Assembly: GCA_002325245.1 (NCBI GenBank)
Contig: DCRR01000020.1
Location: forward strand, 26,485 to 74,080
DNA length: 47,596 nt
DNA from: Microbacteriaceae bacterium UBA1487
GTDB taxonomy: Bacteria; Actinomycetota; Actinomycetes; Actinomycetales; Microbacteriaceae
Direction: 5' to 3'
Shown here: in pieces, positions 40,536-47,596 of the stretch
How positions within the stretch are numbered: the stretch's first letter is position 1
Layout of the letters: every line of letters starts with the position of its first letter
Notes under the pieces: model-generated
Databases searched by the model: none
What the model was told of the DNA's origin: nothing
What the model saw: only the letters and a program-made list of their open reading frames with translations
Made by a program: the position numbers and the translations under genes

Positions 40536-41315
40536 ATGACGATTGCGTTGGTCACCGGCGGAACCTCGGGCATCGGGGCGGAGTTCGCGCGCCAGCTCGC
40601 CCAGCGGGGCGACGATCTCGTGCTCGTCGCGCGCGACGTCGAGCGTCTCGAGGAGATGGCGGCCGAGCTGCGTGAGCTGGGTCGCGAGGTCGAGGTGCTG
40701 CCCGCCGACCTCGGAGATCGCGCGGACCTTGCCAAGGTGGTTGCCCGTCTCGAGGACGCCTCGCGGCCGATCGCCACACTGGTCAACAACGCCGGCTTCA
40801 GCGTGCACGCGAGCCTGGTCGACGGCGACCTGGACCGGCACGACCTCGCCTTCGAGGTGATGGGACGCGCCGTGCTCGTGCTGTCGGCGGCGGCCGCTCG
40901 CGGCATGCGCGCGCGCGGACGCGGGGCGATCGTCAACGTGTCGAGCACCGCCGGCTTCGTCACGATGGGCAGCTACTCGGCGATCAAGGCGTGGGTGACG
41001 AGCTTCACCGAGGGTCTGGCCAACGAGCTTCACGGCAGCGGTGTCTCGGTCACCGCGCTCTGCCCGGGCTGGGTGCACACCGAGTTCCATGACCGCGGAG
41101 GCATCAACAAGAGCAGCATCCCGGATGCGCTCTGGCTCGATGTCACGCCCCTGGTGCGGTCGGCGCTGCGTGACGTGGCGCGGGGGCGCGTGATCTCCAT
41201 CCCGAGCGTTCGGTACAAGGCCCTCATCTGGGTCGCCCGGCACCTTCCCAAGTCGGCCGTTCGCGCGATTTCGCGCCGAATCTCGTCCAGCCGTCGCGAT
41301 ACTGTGAGCGTGTGA
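40536..41315 (+). CDS. Short-chain dehydrogenase/reductase (possible acyl/alkyl-glycerone-phosphate reductase)
   Basis: 259 residues. Cofactor loop TGGTSGIG (7-14), NNAG at 84-87, Ser in VNVSST (near 137) and YSAIK (Tyr147/Lys151) form a classical SDR. Its first start ATG 40536 has AAGGGG only one base upstream, or the message could be leaderless. In animals the alkyl- or acyl-DHAP ketone is reduced by an SDR; this gene starts the plus-strand ether-lipid unit and fits that step, but sequence alone does not prove it. Confidence 0.85.
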   Translation: MTIALVTGGTSGIGAEFARQLAQRGDDLVLVARDVERLEEMAAELRELGREVEVLPADLGDRADLAKVVARLEDASRPIATLVNNAGFSVHASLVDGDLDRHDLAFEVMGRAVLVLSAAAARGMRARGRGAIVNVSSTAGFVTMGSYSAIKAWVTSFTEGLANELHGSGVSVTALCPGWVHTEFHDRGGINKSSIPDALWLDVTPLVRSALRDVARGRVISIPSVRYKALIWVARHLPKSAVRAISRRISSSRRDTVSV

Positions 41316-41353
41316 TTCCGAGCGAGATGTCCGCTCGTGAGGGAGGTTCGACG

Positions 41354-42061
41354 ATGATCGCCACGCGCGACCGTTTCACCTCGCGCTTCCAGGCCGCTGC
41401 TCGCTTCGTCGCCCAGCGCGGAATCCTGAAGCCCGTCGCCTGGTCGGTGGTCTCGGTGACGGTCGTCGGAACCGAGAAGCTGAAGGGGCTCGGGAAGTCA
41501 TTCGTCGTCGTCGCGAACCATTCCAGCCATCTGGATGCGCCGCTCATCATGGGCGCCCTCCCGCGGAAGCTCGCGCGCTACCTCGCCGCAGGCGCGGCGG
41601 CCGACTACTTCTTCGACGTCTGGTGGCGGCGCGGGCTCACCGCGCTGTTCTTCAACGCCTTCCCGGTTGACCGCACCGGCGCGAACTCGCGAACGGTGAG
41701 CGCACGAACCCTGTTGGAGCGCGGGGTGCCGCTGCTCGTCTTCCCCGAGGGCACCCGTTCGCGCGACGGCCGCATCGGCAGCTTCAAGCCCGGGGCCGCC
41801 TCGCTCGCCTCCGCCACGGGCTCGCCGTGCGTGCCCGTGGCGCTCGTCGGCGCGAGCGTCGCGCATCCGCGCGGGTCCAGCTGGCCCAAGCCCGGTCGCC
41901 TGCCCGTCGTCGTCGCCTTCGGTTCGCCGATGACGGTCGGCGACGACGAGACCCCCGCCGCGTTCATGACACGGGTGCGCGACGAGATCGTCCGCCTGCA
42001 CGATGAGCACGCCCCCCGCATCCTCCCCGCCCCATCCCGCCCTGAAGGAGAAATCGAGTGA
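41354..42061 (+). CDS. 1-acylglycerol-3-phosphate-type acyltransferase (PlsC family)
   Basis: 235 residues. HX4D motif in VANHSSHLD (His56-Asp61) and FPEGTRS (130-136) are the PlsC/DHAPAT catalytic and glycerol-phosphate-binding blocks. It transfers an acyl chain to a glycerol- or glycerone-phosphate; with the next gene it could supply acyl-DHAP or acylate alkyl-glycerol-3-phosphate. ATG 41354 is chosen because GGGAGG lies 8 bases upstream; a GTG at 41312 overlapping the SDR stop is the alternative. It ends in a GTGA overlap with the synthase gene. Confidence 0.9.
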   Translation: MIATRDRFTSRFQAAARFVAQRGILKPVAWSVVSVTVVGTEKLKGLGKSFVVVANHSSHLDAPLIMGALPRKLARYLAAGAAADYFFDVWWRRGLTALFFNAFPVDRTGANSRTVSARTLLERGVPLLVFPEGTRSRDGRIGSFKPGAASLASATGSPCVPVALVGASVAHPRGSSWPKPGRLPVVVAFGSPMTVGDDETPAAFMTRVRDEIVRLHDEHAPRILPAPSRPEGEIE

Positions 42062-43734
42062 CCGACGTCGTCAAGCACATGAAGTGGTGGGGCTGGGGGC
42101 GCGAGGGCGTCGGATTCCACCACGAGGACAAGCCCAAGTTCGCTCCCTTCGTGCTGAACGCGGTCGGCCTCGACCTGCACACCGCCACCCCCGCCGTCGA
42201 GCCGAACTTCGACGAGCTGAAGGTGCCGCGCTCGAAGGCCACCGCGGCGTTCGTGAAGGAGCTGGCCGCGATCGTCGGCGCCGAGCACGTCACGAAGGAC
42301 GACATGATGCGCGTCGTGCACACCTACGGCAAGAGCCTGCGCGACCTGGTGCGCATCCGCGGCAACATGATCCTGCGCGCCCCCGACGTCGTGGTCTACC
42401 CGGCCGACGAGGCCGAGGTGCAGCGCATCGTGGATGCGGCGGTGGCGGCCGACGCCGTCATCATCCCGTTCGGCGGCGGCAGCAACATCGCCGGCAGCCT
42501 GGAGCCGTACCCGAAGGAGAAGCGCGTCATCATCTCGCTCGACCTCGGGCGACTGAACCAGGTGCTCGACGTGGACGCCGACTCGGGGCTGGCCCGAATC
42601 CAGGCGGGGGCGCAGGGCCCGGATCTGGAGGCCCAGCTCGCGGAGCGCGGCTGGACGATCGGGCACTTCCCCGACTCGTTCACCCACTCCACTCTCGGCG
42701 GCTGGGTGGCCACGCGCTCGAGCGGCATGCAGTCCGACAAGTACGGCGACATCGCCGACATCGCGCGCGGCATGCGCGTCGTGCGGCCGGGCGGCGTGCT
42801 CGTGCTGCGCCCGCTGCCGTCGACCTCGAGCGGCCCGAGCGTGCGCGAGATGATCCTCGGCTCCGAGGGCCGCCTCGGCGTCATCACCGAGGTGACCGTG
42901 CAGGTGCACCGCATCCCCGAGAAGCGCGACGTCTTCGCCTACTTCTTCCCGAACTGGAACGCCGGCATCGCCGCGATGCAGGAGATCAGCGAATCGGATG
43001 CGAGGCCGTCGATCACGCGCGTCTCCGACTCCAACGAGACCGGCTTCTCGCTCGCGACCAGCAAGGAGAGCACCGGCGTCAGCAAGTTCCTCTCCGGCAC
43101 GGTGCTGCCGACGCTCATGAAGAGCAAGGGATGGAATCTCGACGACATCTGCCTGAGCTTCATCGGCTACGAGGGCGGCACCGCGCACGCCAAGCGCCAG
43201 AAGAAGCTCGTCGACGCGATCGTCAAGAAGCATGGCGGCATGGGCGTCGGCTCGGGGCCGGGCGTGCTGTACGACCAGAAGAAGTTCGACACCCCGTACC
43301 TGCGCGACTTCCTGCTGGACCGGGGCGCCGCGGGCGACGTCTCCGAGACGGCCGCGCCGTGGTCGCGGCTCAACGAGGTGCACGATGCCGCGTACGCCGC
43401 CGCCAACGCCGCCTACGCCGAGATCGGCGTCAAGGGCTGGATCATGTCGCACCTCTCGCACTCGTACCATTCGGGGGCCTGCCTCTACTTCACGTTCGCC
43501 TTCGTCTTCCAGGACGACCCGATCGCCGAGTACAACGTCGTCAAGAACGCGATCCAGCAGTCCTTCGTCGACCACGGGGCGACGATCTCGCATCACCACG
43601 GCGTCGGCGTCGAGCATGCCCCGTGGCTGGAGCAGGACATCTCGGCGGAGGGTGTCAAGGTGATGAGCGGACTGTTCGCCGCCAACGATCCGGGATCGAA
43701 CTTCAACCCGCGCACGGTCATCACCAGCAGCTGA
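42058..43734 (+). CDS. Alkylglycerone-phosphate (alkyl-DHAP) synthase, FAD-dependent
   Basis: 558 residues. The N-terminal MKWWGWGREGVGF follows the MKWNGWG opening of animal AGPS. The FAD loop is PFGGGSNIAG (137-146), with SEGRLGVITEV at 269-279, DVSETAAPWSRL, SYHSGACLYFTFAF, and the essential HHH triplet (512-514) in HHHGVGVEH, all as in ether-lipid synthases. It swaps the acyl chain of acyl-DHAP for a fatty alcohol, making the ether bond. GTG 42058 with AAGGAG about 7 bases upstream; overlaps PlsC by GTGA. Confidence 0.93.
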   Translation: MTDVVKHMKWWGWGREGVGFHHEDKPKFAPFVLNAVGLDLHTATPAVEPNFDELKVPRSKATAAFVKELAAIVGAEHVTKDDMMRVVHTYGKSLRDLVRIRGNMILRAPDVVVYPADEAEVQRIVDAAVAADAVIIPFGGGSNIAGSLEPYPKEKRVIISLDLGRLNQVLDVDADSGLARIQAGAQGPDLEAQLAERGWTIGHFPDSFTHSTLGGWVATRSSGMQSDKYGDIADIARGMRVVRPGGVLVLRPLPSTSSGPSVREMILGSEGRLGVITEVTVQVHRIPEKRDVFAYFFPNWNAGIAAMQEISESDARPSITRVSDSNETGFSLATSKESTGVSKFLSGTVLPTLMKSKGWNLDDICLSFIGYEGGTAHAKRQKKLVDAIVKKHGGMGVGSGPGVLYDQKKFDTPYLRDFLLDRGAAGDVSETAAPWSRLNEVHDAAYAAANAAYAEIGVKGWIMSHLSHSYHSGACLYFTFAFVFQDDPIAEYNVVKNAIQQSFVDHGATISHHHGVGVEHAPWLEQDISAEGVKVMSGLFAANDPGSNFNPRTVITSS

Positions 43735-43780
43735 TCTTTGCTCGACGGGTGCCCTGAGAGCCCGGGATACGCTAGAACGA

Positions 43781-44698
43781 ATGGCTTCCTACGAACTCTC
43801 CCCTGAAGTCGCGAGCGCGCTCGCCGATGGTCAGCCCGTCGTCGCGCTCGAGTCGACGATCATCTCGCACGGTCTGCCGCGTCCCCGCAACCACGCGGCT
43901 GCCGTCGAGTTCGAGGAGATGCTCCGCGACCGCGGGGTGACCCCGGCCACGATTGCGGTGATCGACGGCGTTCCGCGCGTGGGGCTCGACGCCGACGGCG
44001 TCCGCCGGATCGCTGAGGACGACCTCGCGAAGGCGAGCGTGCGCGACCTGCCGATCCTGGCGGCGCGCGGAGCGTCGGGCGCGACCACGGTCGCGGCGAC
44101 CGCGTGGCTTGCCTCGCAGGCGGGCATCCGGGTGTTCGCGACCGGCGGGCTCGGCGGCGTGCACCGCGGCGCGGCCGAGACCTTCGACGAGTCGGCCGAT
44201 CTCGCCACGCTCGCCGAGGTGCCGATCTCGGTGGTCAGCGCGGGGGTGAAGAGCGTGCTCGACATCGCCGCCACGCTGGAGCGGCTCGAGACGCTGAGCG
44301 TTCCGGTGGTCGGCTTCGGCACGCGCGCGTTCCCGGCATTCTGGTTGCGCGAGTCGGGCATCGACCTGGACTGGAGCGTCGACAGCGCCGACGAGGTCGC
44401 GCGCGTGATGCGCGCTCGCGACGAGCTCGGACAGCGCCAGGGCATCGTCGTGGCGAACCCCATCCCCGCCGAGCAGCAGTGGGATCCGGCGGAGCACGAC
44501 CGGGTGCTCGCGGAGGCGTTCGCCGCGGCCGAGCTGGCGGGGGTGCGCGGCAAGGCCGTCACGCCGTTCCTGCTCGGGTTCATCGTCGACGCCTCCGAGG
44601 GACGCAGCCTCGAGGTCAACCTCGACCTGGCGCGCAACAACGTGCGCGTCGCCGCCGACATCGCACGCGCGTGGAGCGCGCTCGGCGGCTCCGCGTGA
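43781..44698 (+). CDS. psuG: Pseudouridine-5'-phosphate glycosidase
   Basis: 305 residues. ALESTIISHGLPRPRN is the N-terminal signature, followed by TVAATAWLASQAGIRVFATGGLGGVHRG and TPFLL-FIVDASEGRSLEVNLDL-type blocks of the PsuG/IndA family. It splits pseudouridine 5'-phosphate to uracil and ribose 5-phosphate, a reversible C-C cleavage. The gene overlaps the kinase by GTGA (44695-44698). Confidence 0.95.
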   Translation: MASYELSPEVASALADGQPVVALESTIISHGLPRPRNHAAAVEFEEMLRDRGVTPATIAVIDGVPRVGLDADGVRRIAEDDLAKASVRDLPILAARGASGATTVAATAWLASQAGIRVFATGGLGGVHRGAAETFDESADLATLAEVPISVVSAGVKSVLDIAATLERLETLSVPVVGFGTRAFPAFWLRESGIDLDWSVDSADEVARVMRARDELGQRQGIVVANPIPAEQQWDPAEHDRVLAEAFAAAELAGVRGKAVTPFLLGFIVDASEGRSLEVNLDLARNNVRVAADIARAWSALGGSA

Positions 44699-45582
44699 GC
44701 GGCCCGCGCTTCGTCGTCATCGGCGATGTCATCAACGACATCGTCGTGGTTCCGCGGGGGACCATTCAGGTCGACGCCGACACCACCGCCTCGGTGCGGA
44801 CTCGGCCCGGCGGCTCAGCCGCCAACACGGCGGCCTGGCTCGGCGCGCTCGGCGCCGAGGTCGACTTCGTCGGCTGCGTCGGCAGCGAGTCCCTCGAGTG
44901 GCACCGGAACGCGCTTCGGGACCAGGGCGTGACGCCGCACCTCAACGTGGAGCCCGGATTCTCCACCGGCACGATCGTGATCGTCGTCGAGGGCGAGCAT
45001 CGCACGATGCTCACCGAGCGCGGCGCGAACTCAGCGATCAGCTCCAGCCTGGTGACCGACGAGATCCTCGACGGCGCGGCCATGCTGCACATCAGCGGCT
45101 ACAGCATCGTCGACGGCTACGGCGACGCGGGCGCGCGCGACCTGATCGACCGGGCCACCGCGCTCGGGGTGCCCGTGTCCGTCAACCCGGGTGCGGTCGG
45201 CTACATCCTCGAATTCGGCGTCGAGCGCTTCCTTGCCGCGATCGCCGGCGCGACCGTGTTCTTTCCGAACCTCGCCGAGGGGAAGCTGCTCACCGGCCGC
45301 GACGACCCCGAAGGCATCGCGAAGAAGCTGCTGACGCACTTCCCCCTCGTCGTCGTGACGCTCGGCGCGGACGGCGCGCTCATCGCCACGCGCGGCGAGA
45401 AGCCGATCCTCGTCCCGGCGCCGGCCGTCCGGCTGGTCGATCCGACCGGAGCGGGGGATGCCTATGCTGCGGGCTTCCTGGAGACCTGGGTCGCGACGGG
45501 ATCGCTCGACCTCGCGGGGCAGGCGGGCGCGCAGGCCGCCGCGCGCGTGATCATGATCGTCGGCGGGCGCCCCGCGATCTAG
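44695..45582 (+). CDS. psuK: PfkB-family kinase, probable pseudouridine kinase
   Basis: 295 residues. RPGGSAANTAAWLGALG near the N-terminus and DPTGAGDAYAAGFLE near the C-terminus are the two PfkB signatures. Position directly after psuG indicates pseudouridine kinase, which supplies the glycosidase substrate. GTG 44695. Converges on the photolyase with a 4-base overlap (45579-45582). Confidence 0.9.
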   Translation: MSGPRFVVIGDVINDIVVVPRGTIQVDADTTASVRTRPGGSAANTAAWLGALGAEVDFVGCVGSESLEWHRNALRDQGVTPHLNVEPGFSTGTIVIVVEGEHRTMLTERGANSAISSSLVTDEILDGAAMLHISGYSIVDGYGDAGARDLIDRATALGVPVSVNPGAVGYILEFGVERFLAAIAGATVFFPNLAEGKLLTGRDDPEGIAKKLLTHFPLVVVTLGADGALIATRGEKPILVPAPAVRLVDPTGAGDAYAAGFLETWVATGSLDLAGQAGAQAAARVIMIVGGRPAI

Positions 45583-46952
45583 GCGGTGGCGCCGCGCCCC
45601 GTTGTGGCGCGCATGTGCTGATACGCGTCGAGCGCGCGCGCTCGCGACTCCGCCAGGTCGACGATCGGCTCCGGATAGTCGGGGGTGCCGAGCTCGGGCA
45701 CCCAGCGCCGCAGGTAGCGCTCGTCGGGGTCGAAGCGCGTCGCCTGGGTGACGGGATTGAAGACGCGGAAGTACGGCGCCGCATCCGACCCGCTGCCGGC
45801 CACCCACTGCCAGTTGCCGGGGTTGCTTGCCTCGTCGGCATCGACGAGCGTGTCCCAGAACCACGCCTCGCCGATGCGCCAGTCGATGAGCAGGTTCTTG
45901 ATGAGAAAGCTTGCGACGATCATGCGGACGCGGTTGTGCATGACGCCGGTGCGCCAGAGCTCCCGCATCCCCGCGTCGACGATCGGGATGCCGGTGCGGC
46001 CCTGCTGCCAGGCGGCGAGCTCGGTCGGGTCGGCGACGCTCCATGGGAAGGCGTCGAACTCGCCCCGGTAGTTCTCGGTGGCGAGTTCGGGGTGGTGGAA
46101 GAGCAGCTGCGCGTTGAAATCGCGCCAGCCGAGCTCGCTGCCGAACTTCGCGACGTTGCGGCGCGCGGCGGGCGGCAGGTCGGCGGCATGGATGCGCGTC
46201 CAGACCTGGGCGGGGCTGAGCTCGCCGAAGCGGAGGCGGGGGCTCAGCCTCGAGGTGGCGTCGACGGCGGGCTCGTCGCGCCGGTGGTAGTCGGCGAGGG
46301 CGCCGGTGGCGAACTCGTCGAGCCGGTCGAGCGCGGCGGCCTCGCCGGGCGTCCAGGTGGCGCGGAGCCCCGCAGCCCAGTCGGGGCGGGTGGGCAGCAG
46401 ATCCCAGTCCGCCAGGGAGTCCCCGTCGACGGCGAGTCCAGGGATGCGCTCGGGTGCGGGCACCGGCATGCGGAAGTCGAGGGCGCTGGCGGCGCGCCAG
46501 AACGGGGTGAAGACACGATACGGCTGGCCGGCCCCGGTGAGCACGCGGCCGGGCTCGGCCAGGAGGGCGGCGGCGAAGCTGTGCACCTCGATGCCGTCGG
46601 CGGCGAGCCGGGCGCGCAGTCGGGCGTCGATCGCGCGTGCGGGCGTGTAGCGGCGGTTCCACACCACCGCGCTGGCGCCGATCTCGGCGACGAGCTCGGG
46701 GATCACGGTCTCGGCGGCGCCGCGCCGCAGGACGAGCGTCGCGCCGAGTTCGCCGAGCCGTTCGTCGAGCGCGGTCAGGCTGCCGTGCCACCACCAGCGC
46801 GCGGCACCGCCGAGCGGCCGGAGCTCGGGGCTGAGCTCGTCGTGGACCACGACGACGACAACGGGGCCGCCGCGGTCGACCGCCGCGGTCAGGGCGGGGT
46901 TGTCGGCCACGCGCAGGTCGTCGCGCAGCCAGACGAGAACGGGGGGCGTCAT
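45579..46952 (-). CDS. phr: Deoxyribodipyrimidine photolyase (CPD class I)
   Basis: 457 residues. N-terminal photolyase domain (VLVWLRDDLRVADNPAL) and FAD domain with GIPIVDAGMRELWRTG, MHNRVRMIVASFLIKNLLIDW, EAWFWDTLVDAD and ASNPGNWQWVAGSG, the standard class I photolyase motifs. It repairs UV cyclobutane pyrimidine dimers using light. ATG 46952 overlaps the MarR gene by ATGA, so the two are one operon. Confidence 0.95.
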   Translation of the reverse strand: MTPPVLVWLRDDLRVADNPALTAAVDRGGPVVVVVVHDELSPELRPLGGAARWWWHGSLTALDERLGELGATLVLRRGAAETVIPELVAEIGASAVVWNRRYTPARAIDARLRARLAADGIEVHSFAAALLAEPGRVLTGAGQPYRVFTPFWRAASALDFRMPVPAPERIPGLAVDGDSLADWDLLPTRPDWAAGLRATWTPGEAAALDRLDEFATGALADYHRRDEPAVDATSRLSPRLRFGELSPAQVWTRIHAADLPPAARRNVAKFGSELGWRDFNAQLLFHHPELATENYRGEFDAFPWSVADPTELAAWQQGRTGIPIVDAGMRELWRTGVMHNRVRMIVASFLIKNLLIDWRIGEAWFWDTLVDADEASNPGNWQWVAGSGSDAAPYFRVFNPVTQATRFDPDERYLRRWVPELGTPDYPEPIVDLAESRARALDAYQHMRATTGRGATA

Positions 46953-47395
46953 TCGACGCGCGCCGTCGGGTCGGCCCCGCGCAGCTTGCGCGTCAGTCGC
47001 AGCAGCTCCTCGACCTCCGCCGCCGTGAGCACCGACATCTCGCGGGCGATCGCGGTGGAGTGCAGCGCCCCCACGCGCCGGAACAGCTCGAGACCGTGCT
47101 CGCTCAGCGTGATCACGGTGCCGCGGGCGTCGTGCGGATCGCGCGAGCGGGTGACGAGCCCCCGCGCCTCGATCCGGTCGATCAGGCGACTCACGCTCGG
47201 CTGGGTGAGCAGCAGGTGCTTGGTCAGATCGCGGATGCGGGCGGCGTGATCGGACTGCCGGTAGAGGTTGAAGAGCACGTCGTACTCGTTGAACGACAGA
47301 TCGTCGGGGAAGACCGAGAGCAGCCGGCGCAGGATGGAGACCTGCGCGCGGTAGAGCGACTCCCAGGCATCCACGGCCCGTGTGCGGTCGGTCAT
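46949..47395 (-). CDS. MarR-family regulator
   Basis: 148 residues with a winged helix-turn-helix (LLLTQPSVSRLIDRIEARGLV) and the wing SRDPHDARGTVITLSEHG typical of MarR. It is the first gene of the unit with the photolyase. The signal it senses is unknown; light or oxidative control of repair is possible but nothing shows it. Confidence 0.9.
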   Translation of the reverse strand: MTDRTRAVDAWESLYRAQVSILRRLLSVFPDDLSFNEYDVLFNLYRQSDHAARIRDLTKHLLLTQPSVSRLIDRIEARGLVTRSRDPHDARGTVITLSEHGLELFRRVGALHSTAIAREMSVLTAAEVEELLRLTRKLRGADPTARVE

Positions 47396-47452
47396 GGACC
47401 TACTCTAGGCATCCGGTGAGACCGTCGATGCCGGGTGCCGCGTTAACAGATT

Positions 47453-47486
47453 GAGGGTCGGTCGCAGAGGCACGCGACCGACCCTC
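47453..47486. terminator. Terminator-like hairpin upstream of the MarR gene
   Basis: 13-base perfect arms GAGGGTCGGTCGC and GCGACCGACCCTC with an 8-base loop. It ends no gene within the window, so it may end a gene to the right of the window. TCCCTTG follows on the plus strand; no clean T-tail. Confidence 0.65.
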
Positions 47487-47596
47487 TCCCTTGCACCAAG
47501 AGTGTCCTGCAATCACATTCCGCGGTAGCTGCCACAGCAAACAACTAACGCTCTTGAAAGATATAACGGAAAGATAACGCTGTCTAGTTACCTGTT
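47487..47596. other. AT-rich non-coding edge region
   Basis: About 110 bases, clearly richer in A/T than the rest, with the near-repeat AAGATATAACG / AAAGATAACG at about 47557-47580. It looks like a promoter or regulatory region for something beyond the right edge. No coding frame is supported. Confidence 0.4.

Overview
The window comes from a high-GC Gram-positive actinobacterium, most likely a member of Microbacteriaceae such as Microbacterium. This rests on protein style only: very high GC, many GTG/TTG starts, ATGA/GTGA gene overlaps, Tat and lipoprotein signals, an ATPase-less sugar ABC transporter and actinobacterial regulators. No marker gene allows a firm species call. Nothing looks phage-like, there is no CRISPR array, no insertion sequence, and only one RNA gene (tRNA-Arg(ACG)).

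Layout. 1-2713: a cut-off serine hydrolase, a DUF4386-type membrane protein divergent from a TetR repressor with two operator-like palindromes between them, and a GNAT acetyltransferase. 2836-14351: an amino-sugar island of two convergent operons bracketed by the same palindrome. The plus arm has a sugar-binding lipoprotein, two permeases, a BadF-type kinase, a SIS protein and an intracellular GH84 O-GlcNAcase-like enzyme. The minus arm has a ROK repressor, a second BadF-type kinase, two Gfo/Idh/MocA oxidoreductases and a zinc-type alcohol dehydrogenase. 14471-18033: a copper/heme envelope operon (membrane protein, CopC, PCu(A)C chaperone, Tat-exported DyP peroxidase) behind a CsoR-type operator, with a divergent Cys-rich mini-protein. 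18030-20395: glycerate kinase, a repeat-rich non-coding stretch, a 35-residue membrane peptide, an ACT-domain protein and the tRNA.

20419-29557: a LacI regulator divergent from a sugar operon with a CUT2-type ABC importer (binding protein, double ATPase, two permeases), a divergent RpiB-fold protein, a rhamnulokinase-like FGGY kinase and a class II aldolase. This is the rhamnose-type order isomerase-kinase-aldolase, but with an RpiB-fold protein in place of RhaA. 29586-36477: a large LuxR-type ATPase regulator, three uncharacterised lipoproteins, an M23 peptidase and a quinone-oxidoreductase-like enzyme.

36508-43734 is the most striking part: two divergent transcription units encoding a convincing alkylglycerone-phosphate synthase (ether-lipid synthase), a PlsC acyltransferase, an SDR reductase, a fatty acyl reductase fused to a HAD phosphatase, and two ferritin-like proteins, one with a full di-iron ligand set and one that has lost it. 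Together these could build alkyl-ether glycerolipids, and perhaps plasmalogens, in an aerobe. 43781-47395: pseudouridine catabolism (PsuG, PsuK), a CPD photolyase and a MarR regulator.
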